A stretch of DNA of 9,244 nucleotides from an uncultured Eubacteriales bacterium (GTDB lineage Bacteria > Bacillota > Clostridia > Oscillospirales > UMGS1783). The stretch covers positions 1 through 9,244 of the forward strand of contig CAJLRT010000036.1 of NCBI GenBank assembly GCA_905209135.1. The letters run 5' to 3'. This document shows, piece by piece, positions 5,117-9,244 of this stretch (positions within the stretch are counted from its first letter, which is position 1; each line of letters opens with the position of its first letter). Both the position numbers and the translations under genes were made by a program. The notes beneath the pieces are model-generated. The model made no database searches, had not been told where the DNA came from, and saw only the letters and a program-made list of their open reading frames with translations.

Positions 5117-5752
5117 ATGAAATATGTGATATGGGACTGGAACGGCACGCTGTTCGACGACCTGGACTTCTGCCTGGAGAGCATCAACCTGCTTTTGCAG
5201 CGGCACGGGCTTGCGCCCCTGCCCGATATCAACGCGTACAAGCGGGTGTTCCGCTTCCCCATCCGGGAGTATTACCGCGACCTGGGCTTCCAGTTTGACA
5301 AAACGCCCTATGAGGAGCTGGCCTGCGAGTACATGGACATCATCCACGACCCGGGCGTGCAGGATCGGTGCCGGCTGCAGAGAGAGGCGCTCTACACCCT
5401 CGACTGCCTGCAGTATCTCGGGCTTCGGCAGATCATCCTATCCGTGTCCGAACAGGGAAAACTGGAAAATCAGGTGCGGCGGCTGGGCGTGTACGGCTAT
5501 TTTTATCAGATCCTGGGCATCAGCGATATTTACGGCCAGTCCAAGGCCGAGCTGGCACGGAGCCTGCGCGCGGAAAACCTCGCGCCGCCGCATGAAATGC
5601 TCTATATCGGGGACTCGCTGCACGACGCGGAGGCGGCGGATATCCTCGGCTGCAAATGCCTGCTCTTCGCGGGCGGGCACCAGTACCTCCCGCCCGACGG
5701 GACCGGGTATACGGTGATCGAACGGCTGAGCGAAGTGCTGGACTATGTGTAG
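5117..5752 (+). CDS. HAD superfamily phosphatase (phosphoglycolate phosphatase-like)
   Basis: A 211-residue cytosolic hydrolase of the haloacid dehalogenase fold. Motif I is DWNGT (residues 7-11): D7 is the nucleophile, while the usual second aspartate is Asn9, as in a known branch of Gph-like proteins. A helical cap follows (about 15-85). Motif II is ILSVS (S109), motif III the lysine of SKAEL (K143), and motif IV GDSLHD (D166, D170), which holds Mg2+. The set is complete apart from the Asn9 variant, so it should be an active small-molecule phosphatase; the substrate cannot be read from sequence. GCGGGGA precedes the ATG. It is the last gene of the rightward operon, 18 bp after the S24 gene, and is followed by a strong terminator. 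Pairing with a regulator may reflect shared read-through rather than function. Confidence 0.88.
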   Translation: MKYVIWDWNGTLFDDLDFCLESINLLLQRHGLAPLPDINAYKRVFRFPIREYYRDLGFQFDKTPYEELACEYMDIIHDPGVQDRCRLQREALYTLDCLQYLGLRQIILSVSEQGKLENQVRRLGVYGYFYQILGISDIYGQSKAELARSLRAENLAPPHEMLYIGDSLHDAEAADILGCKCLLFAGGHQYLPPDGTGYTVIERLSEVLDYV

Positions 5753-5826
5753 GCTTTCAAACGGTTTTACCCGCCGCGCGCACTCCTGCCGGCGGCAGAC
5801 AAAGAAAACAGGAAATATTCTCATTT

Positions 5827-5861
5827 CAAAACGGGAACGGATAAAATCCGTTCCCGTTTTG
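5827..5861 (+). terminator. Rho-independent terminator after the HAD gene
   Basis: A perfect 16-bp inverted repeat (5827-5842 and 5846-5861) with an AAA loop. The stem has a GC-rich core and A/T-rich outer ends, so the right arm closes with GTTTTG followed by TCTT. The symmetry would also allow termination of leftward transcripts. Confidence 0.88.
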
Positions 5862-6059
5862 TCTTGGGCGCATGGGCTGACCGTCCGGTACGCCGCCGGC
5901 CGGCATGCCCCAGGCCGGAACAGTTACCGCCTGCGGCCCGGACGGCGGCGCACGGCGGGCCGACTCCACAAAGCGCGCCGGACCGGGCGCCCCGCAGAAA
6001 AGGCGGGCTGCCGCCGGCAGGACCGCAGAACGGCCTGCAAAAGAACCGGCCGGGCAGGA
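5862..6059. other. GC-rich spacer without a recognisable gene
   Basis: About 200 bp of very GC-rich DNA between the terminator of the HAD operon and the promoter of the alcohol dehydrogenase. Several frames stay open only because stop codons are rare at this composition. I see scattered GCCGGC-type short palindromes but no coding pattern and no RNA gene. With the AT-rich ends it makes up the 393-bp gap 5753-6145. Confidence 0.5.
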
Positions 6060-6088
6060 TTGCCGTTTTTTGAAAAAAGTGCTATAAT
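6060..6088 (+). promoter_or_regulatory. Extended -10 promoter of the alcohol dehydrogenase gene
   Basis: TTGCCG (6060-6065) and a perfect TATAAT (6083-6088) lie 17 bp apart, and TGC directly before the -10 makes an extended TGnTATAAT element. The start should be near 6095, giving a leader of about 50 bases. Confidence 0.82.
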
Positions 6089-6112
6089 AAAGAATCATCG
6101 TCTTACAGCAAT

Positions 6113-6131
6113 CCGTACCGCGCAGGTACGG
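6113..6131 (+). promoter_or_regulatory. Hairpin next to the alcohol dehydrogenase ribosome site
   Basis: CCGTACC and GGTACGG form a perfect 7-bp stem around GCGCA, ending one base before the ribosome site GGAAAGGA (6133-6140). In the leader RNA it could shield or present the ribosome site, or protect the 5' end. It could also be a 19-bp operator dyad. The role is unknown. Confidence 0.55.
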
Positions 6132-6145
6132 CGGAAAGGAACTCT

Positions 6146-7264
6146 ATGCATAAATTTCAATCGCACACCGCCATTTATTTTGGGGACGACCCTCTGGCGC
6201 GCCTGTCCCAACTGAAATTCAAGCGCTATTTTATTGTCACAGACCCGTTCATGGTCAAAAGCGGCGCGGCGGACACGCTGATCCGCAGGCTGCCCGCCGG
6301 CTGTGAACACGCCGTTTTCTCCCATGTCACGCCCGACCCGCCCACCGACCTTGTCGCAGAGGGTGCGGTACAGCTCTGCCGTTTCGGCGCGGACTGCCTG
6401 ATCGCCCTCGGCGGCGGCTCCGCCATCGACGCGGCGAAGGCCATCGGCTATGTGGAAAAGCACGTATCCAAACGCGAGCGGATGATCTATTTTATCGCCG
6501 TCCCGACCACGAGCGGAACCGGCAGCGAAGTCACTTCCTTCGCCGTGATTACCGACCATGAGCAGGACGTCAAGCACACGATCATCTCGGAGGAGATTCT
6601 GCCCCGGGAGGCCATTCTGGATGTGGACTTTGTCAAAACCGTCCCGCCGCAGACGACGGCGGACACCGGCATGGACGTGCTGACGCATGCGGTGGAAAGC
6701 TATGTTTCGCCCATGTCCGGCACCTATGCGGAGGCGTTGGCGGAAAAGGCCGTCCGGCTTGTGTTCTCCGACCTGCTCACCGCCTACCACAGCCCGGACG
6801 ATACCAGGGCGCGCGCGCATATGCACGCCGCGTCCAACCTGGCGGGCTTTGCTTTTGACTACACCTCGCTCGGCATCAACCACGGCATCGCACACGCCGT
6901 CGGCGGCGTGTTCCACATCCCGCACGGCCGCTGCAACGCCGTGCTGCTGCCGCATGTAATCGCCTACAATGCGAAAAACAGCCAGTTCGCATTCGACAGA
7001 TATACCGCCCTTTCCCGTATGCTGGAACTGGGCGCGGCCTCCGACTACCAGACGCTGAAGAATTTCTGCAACGCCATTCACGCGCTGATGCTGAAGATGA
7101 ATATGCCAACGACGCTGCGCGCCTGCGGCGTTTCCGAAGCGGAATTTCGGGAGCATCTGCCGTCGATTGTTGAAAACGCGCTGGCGGACCGCTGCACCGC
7201 CACCAACCCGGTGGAGATGACGGCCGACGGCGTGCGCGAAATCCTGGAGCGGGCGTTCGAGTAA
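6146..7264 (+). CDS. Iron-containing alcohol dehydrogenase, PduQ-like
   Basis: A 372-residue cytosolic group III dehydrogenase that interconverts an aldehyde and an alcohol with NAD(P)H. The N-terminal Rossmann-like half contains YFIVTDPFMVKSG and the nucleotide-binding GGGSAIDAAKA (89-99), then VPTTSGTGSEVT (119-130). The C-terminal half carries the metal ligands: D177 and H181 (TGMDVLTHAVE), H246 (INHGIAH) and H260 (IPHG), with the 14-residue spacing of H263/H277 in FucO, so the Fe2+ site is intact. The closest subfamily by eye is propanol dehydrogenase PduQ/EutG, but no propanediol or ethanolamine microcompartment genes lie nearby, so the substrate stays open; a fermentative role recycling NADH is likely. 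AAAGGA five bases before the ATG sets the start. It seems monocistronic, with its own promoter and leader hairpin, and is followed by a long gene-free region. The long open frame on the opposite strand is a composition artefact. Confidence 0.93.
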   Translation: MHKFQSHTAIYFGDDPLARLSQLKFKRYFIVTDPFMVKSGAADTLIRRLPAGCEHAVFSHVTPDPPTDLVAEGAVQLCRFGADCLIALGGGSAIDAAKAIGYVEKHVSKRERMIYFIAVPTTSGTGSEVTSFAVITDHEQDVKHTIISEEILPREAILDVDFVKTVPPQTTADTGMDVLTHAVESYVSPMSGTYAEALAEKAVRLVFSDLLTAYHSPDDTRARAHMHAASNLAGFAFDYTSLGINHGIAHAVGGVFHIPHGRCNAVLLPHVIAYNAKNSQFAFDRYTALSRMLELGAASDYQTLKNFCNAIHALMLKMNMPTTLRACGVSEAEFREHLPSIVENALADRCTATNPVEMTADGVREILERAFE

Positions 7265-7310
7265 CGCCGCAGGCAGGAGAACGGTTCTCATCCGTGCTCT
7301 GCTGGCGCGC

Positions 7311-7506
7311 TCTGCAAGCCGTACTCCATGGGCCGCACTTCGCAAGCCGCGCTCCGCATGCCGCGCTTCGCATGCCACACTTCGCATGCCTCGCTCCGCA
7401 AGCTGCACTCCGCATGCCGCGCTCCCTGGGCCGCACTCCGCAAGCCGCGCTTCACATGCCGCGCTTCACATGCCGCACTTCACATGCCGCGCTCCTCGGG
7501 CCGCTC
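7311..7506. repeat. Minisatellite: 14 tandem units of 14 bp
   Basis: Fourteen uninterrupted units of exactly 14 bp, consensus TYCGCATGCCGCGC, begin 46 bp after the alcohol dehydrogenase stop. Units vary mainly in bases 3-9, with cores GCATGCC, GCAAGCC or a GGG type (CATGGGC, CCTGGGC, CTCGGGC). The order suggests larger blocks: a GGG unit, an AAGCC unit, three ATGCC units, then AAGCT and ATGCC, then GGG, AAGCC and three ATGCC again, then GGG. A weaker unit may precede at 7297. Because 14 is not a multiple of 3, the array does not encode a simple short peptide repeat, and it is probably non-coding 3' sequence. Confidence 0.92.
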
Positions 7507-7803
7507 TGCGCAGTCACCCGACCGCCTTTGACCCGGCAGCCCATATATCCCCGCGCCGCGGGCGGCACAGCGCCGCGCGTGCCTGCGCGTCGGCGCATCT
7601 GCGGCGGCCATGCCGTCCCGGTATTCCAGCCGCCGCCGTGCTCTCCGCCGCTTTTCCGGCCGGCCCCTAAACCGCGCCGCACGCCATACCCCCTTCCCCG
7701 CAATACAAGGCCATGCCCCGGTCCGCATTGCATGTGTCCCGTCCATGCTTTTCTATTATTACTATTTGTATTTTTAGTGAAATATATTACATTTTGTCCA
7801 TAA
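7507..7803. other. Gene-free stretch after the tandem array
   Basis: GC-rich DNA to about 7750 without recognisable coding, then an AT-rich island at about 7750-7806 (TATTATTACTATTTG and similar) leading into a hairpin. The AT island resembles the promoter islands elsewhere in the window, but I found no convincing -35/-10 pair followed by a gene on either strand. It may be upstream DNA of a lost gene. Confidence 0.45.
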
Positions 7804-7838
7804 AAAGGGAGCCGTCTCCGATAGAGACGGCTCCCTTT
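7804..7838 (-). terminator. Strong hairpin terminator, best read leftward
   Basis: A perfect 15-bp stem (7804-7818 and 7824-7838) with a 5-base loop. On the minus strand it is followed by a run of five T (CCCTTTTTA), a classic intrinsic terminator. Rightward it ends only in CTTTCC, so it is weaker for the alcohol dehydrogenase transcript. It lies about 165 bp beyond the terminator of the ATP synthase operon and may be a backup for it. Confidence 0.8.
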
Positions 7839-7850
7839 CCACGCGCCCGA

Positions 7851-7889
7851 CCGCGCCTGCCGGACGCCATGCCGCGCCTGCCGGACGCC
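7851..7889. repeat. Two direct copies of an 18-bp sequence
   Basis: CCGCGCCTGCCGGACGCC occurs at 7851-7868 and again, identical, at 7872-7889, separated by ATG (21-bp period). It lies between the two leftward terminators, in DNA with no gene that I can support. Confidence 0.85.
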
Positions 7890-8002
7890 GGACAGAACAC
7901 AGGAGACCGGGCCGGACGGGCCCTGCCCTCCGGCCCCAGCCCCCGCGCGCTGTCCCAGTATATGCCGCCGGCGCTTCCCGGCTGCACCGGGTAAACGCGC
8001 GC

Positions 8003-8034
8003 AAAAAAAACCGGGCGGCAATACCCGCCCGGTT
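8003..8034 (-). terminator. Rho-independent terminator of the V-type ATP synthase operon
   Basis: On the minus strand a 10-bp stem AACCGGGCGG/CCGCCCGGTT with a 6-base loop is followed by eight T in all (8010-8003). It stands 43 bp after the stop of the subunit D gene and is the natural end of the operon. Confidence 0.93.
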
Positions 8035-8077
8035 CTGCACGGGGCAATGCCCCGCCCATTTTACGCATAAAAACGGA

Positions 8078-8749
8078 TTACGCCTGCGCCCCCGTCTCTC
8101 TGCGGCCGTATCCGGCCTGTTTGAGCATCATGTCCTTCACCTTCATCAGGCGCACCTGGGTGCTGCGCTCGTTCTCGTCGAGCTTCATGACAATGTAGCG
8201 GATGCTCGCCTGCAGGTCCGGTATCATCACATGCTCCAGGGCATTGACGCGCCGGCGCGTCTTTTCAATCTCGGCGGACATGAGCTGGCAGGCCTTTTCC
8301 GTTTCGGCCAGCTTCAGCATATCGGGCAGAACGTCGGCCAGCGACTGCACGGCGTAGTCCAGGTCGGCGGAAGTAAAGGCGAAGCCATAGGAGAAGATGT
8401 CCGTTTCAGAGGCCGTGCGCGTTTTAAAATCGAACACGGGGATGTTGACGCTCATCACGTTGCGCGTCCCCGCCTCCACAAGCACCTCCTGCTTCGGCGC
8501 CATCAAGGCGACGCTTGTCGTCTCGTCGTCCATGCCCGCGCGGGCGAGTACAAAGTTCTTGTTGGCGGCCAGAATACCGGCCTCCACGCGCTCGCGCAGC
8601 GCCTTGTTTTCACGCACCATGTCCAGAAACTGGCGCATGAGTTCATCCCGTTTGTCCTTGAGCAGCTTGTGGCCGCGGATTGCGGTAACAAGCTTCTTTT
8701 TCAAACGGGTCAGTTCCATACGGGTTGGGTTTACCTGTGTAGAAGCCAT
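8078..8749 (-). CDS. atpD: V-type ATP synthase subunit D
   Basis: A 223-residue subunit of the V/A-type rotary ATPase: the central shaft that turns inside the A3B3 head and links it to the membrane ring, moving H+ or Na+. The start MASTQVNPTRMELTRLKKKL is the family signature. Long alpha-helical coiled-coil arms at the N-terminus (to about residue 70, DMVRENKALRERVEAGI) and C-terminus (AEIEKTRRRVNALEHVMIPDL and beyond) flank a short globular middle, as in NtpD. The frame opens nine codons earlier, but the ATG at 8749 is preceded by AAGGGTGAT, an excellent ribosome site, and begins the conserved sequence. Length is normal. It follows the subunit B gene after a 162-bp gap and ends the operon at the terminator 8003-8034. 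The symbol atpD here means the V-type subunit (also ntpD), not F-type beta. Confidence 0.95.
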   Translation of the reverse strand: MASTQVNPTRMELTRLKKKLVTAIRGHKLLKDKRDELMRQFLDMVRENKALRERVEAGILAANKNFVLARAGMDDETTSVALMAPKQEVLVEAGTRNVMSVNIPVFDFKTRTASETDIFSYGFAFTSADLDYAVQSLADVLPDMLKLAETEKACQLMSAEIEKTRRRVNALEHVMIPDLQASIRYIVMKLDENERSTQVRLMKVKDMMLKQAGYGRRETGAQA

Positions 8750-8911
8750 TTCATCACCCTTTCCCAAGAGTTCCATGTCGCCCGCGCGCGGTACGACGCG
8801 CCGCCGGAACCGGGCGCATCAACAAACGTCCCGGCCGCCGGACCATCGTGGTTTTGCGGGCGCGGAGCGGCCCGGCAAAACGCCGCCGCTCAGGCTGCGG
8901 AAGAACGCCGC
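8750..8911. other. Long GC-rich spacer between V-ATPase B and D genes, with hairpin
   Basis: These two genes usually lie close together, but here 162 bp separate them. No small gene with a ribosome site is visible. A hairpin with arms 8851-8861 and 8870-8881 (GTTTTGCGGGC pairing with GCCCGGCAAAAC, one bulged G) lies in the middle. It may be an mRNA processing or stabilising element (inference). Confidence 0.5.
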
Positions 8912-9244
8912 TTACTGCTGCGGCTGGTAATACTTGTCTATATACGCATCCTTAATCCGCTTGAGCTCGCTGCGGGGAAGCATGGACAACAGCTTCCAGC
9001 CAATCTCCAGCGTCTGCTCTATATCGCGGTTCTTATCGTAGCCCTGCGACACATACTCCGCCTCGAACGCGTCCGAGAACCGGGCGTATATGCGGTCGAT
9101 ATCGGTCAGCGCGGCTTCGCCCAGAACGACCATCAGCTCCTTGGCCTCCTTGCCGCGCGCATAGGCGGAGAAGAGCTGGTTCATGGTGTCGGCGTGGTCG
9201 GCGCGGGTCTTGCCCTCGCCGATGCCCTTGTCTTTGAGTCGGGA
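8912..9244 (-). CDS. atpB: V-type ATP synthase subunit B, C-terminal part
   Basis: The last 110 residues of the non-catalytic B subunit of the V/A-type ATPase, which alternates with A around the head. The visible part starts [21 protein letters not shown] and continues [46 protein letters not shown] and KYYQP, all well-known family sequence. Full-length proteins are about 455-465 residues, so the first three quarters lie beyond the window; an internal ATG at 9184 is not the start. It precedes subunit D in the same operon, the usual order A-B-D. The symbol is the V-type one (also ntpB). Confidence 0.95.
   Translation of the reverse strand, partial: SRLKDKGIGEGKTRADHADTMNQLFSAYARGKEAKELMVVLGEAALTDIDRIYARFSDAFEAEYVSQGYDKNRDIEQTLEIGWKLLSMLPRSELKRIKDAYIDKYYQPQQ

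Noticed and set aside
6146..7264. Part of a propanediol or ethanolamine microcompartment operon
   Set aside because: The enzyme resembles PduQ, but no shell, diol dehydratase or aldehyde dehydrogenase gene lies beside it and it appears to be transcribed alone.
6095..7408. Long leftward open frame (437 codons) opposite the alcohol dehydrogenase
   Set aside because: It is the antisense of a gene with all catalytic motifs intact, has no ribosome site or recognisable domain, and is expected where GC-rich third positions remove antisense stop codons.
7311..7506. CRISPR array
   Set aside because: Units are contiguous 14-mers without unique spacers, far too short for CRISPR repeats, and no cas gene is near.
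7294..7803. Open frame through the 14-bp array as a repeat protein
   Set aside because: All three plus frames are open there because the unit lacks stop codons; the 14-bp period shifts frame each unit, and no ribosome site precedes a start.
7452..8068. Leftward open frames between the dehydrogenase and the V-ATPase genes
   Set aside because: They run straight through one or both strong intrinsic terminators, and their products are Gly/Arg/Pro-rich without domains.

Overview
The window looks like a GC-rich member of Bacillota (class Clostridia), probably from a gut metagenome. The case rests on strong AGGAGG-type ribosome sites, sigma-A promoters in short AT-rich islands between GC-rich genes, a V-type (NtpB/NtpD) ATP synthase, a PduQ-like iron alcohol dehydrogenase and Firmicutes-type small regulators (DUF2975/YozG, XRE, XRE-S24). 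Taxonomy is inferred from gene families only. The first ten bases match the end of an Illumina adapter, so the left edge is a contig end.

Left part, 1-3392: a phage-derived module read on the minus strand. From right to left it holds a small XRE regulator, a Cys-rich zinc-ribbon protein, a small C-terminal HTH protein, a terminase small-subunit candidate and the terminase large subunit (ATPase domain plus the start of the nuclease domain, cut by the contig end). Between the HTH protein and the terminase pair sits an oppositely oriented two-gene cassette, a DUF2975 membrane protein and a YozG-type XRE regulator. It has its own consensus promoter and a hairpin at its end, so it looks like a self-contained 'moron'.

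Middle part, 3393-5861: a 195-bp AT-rich divergent control region with two back-to-back promoters and a cluster of TATTGC hexamers. It drives the phage regulator operon leftward and, rightward, a low-GC P-loop kinase-like gene, an XRE-S24 repressor-like gene and a HAD phosphatase, ending at a strong terminator. The S24 domain keeps the catalytic serine but has Arg where the catalytic Lys should be. No integrase or phage replication genes are visible, so this is either the edge of a rearranged prophage or a remnant.

Right part, 5862-9244: ordinary host genes. A monocistronic iron-containing alcohol dehydrogenase has its own extended -10 promoter. An 813-bp non-coding stretch follows, with a 14-unit, 14-bp tandem array and two hairpin terminators. 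Then come the minus-strand V-type ATP synthase genes for subunit D (complete) and subunit B (C-terminal end only), separated by an unusually long 162-bp spacer.

I see no proven new system. The best candidates for follow-up are the divergent operator region with its P-loop/S24 operon, the DUF2975-YozG cassette inside the packaging module, and the 14-bp array.
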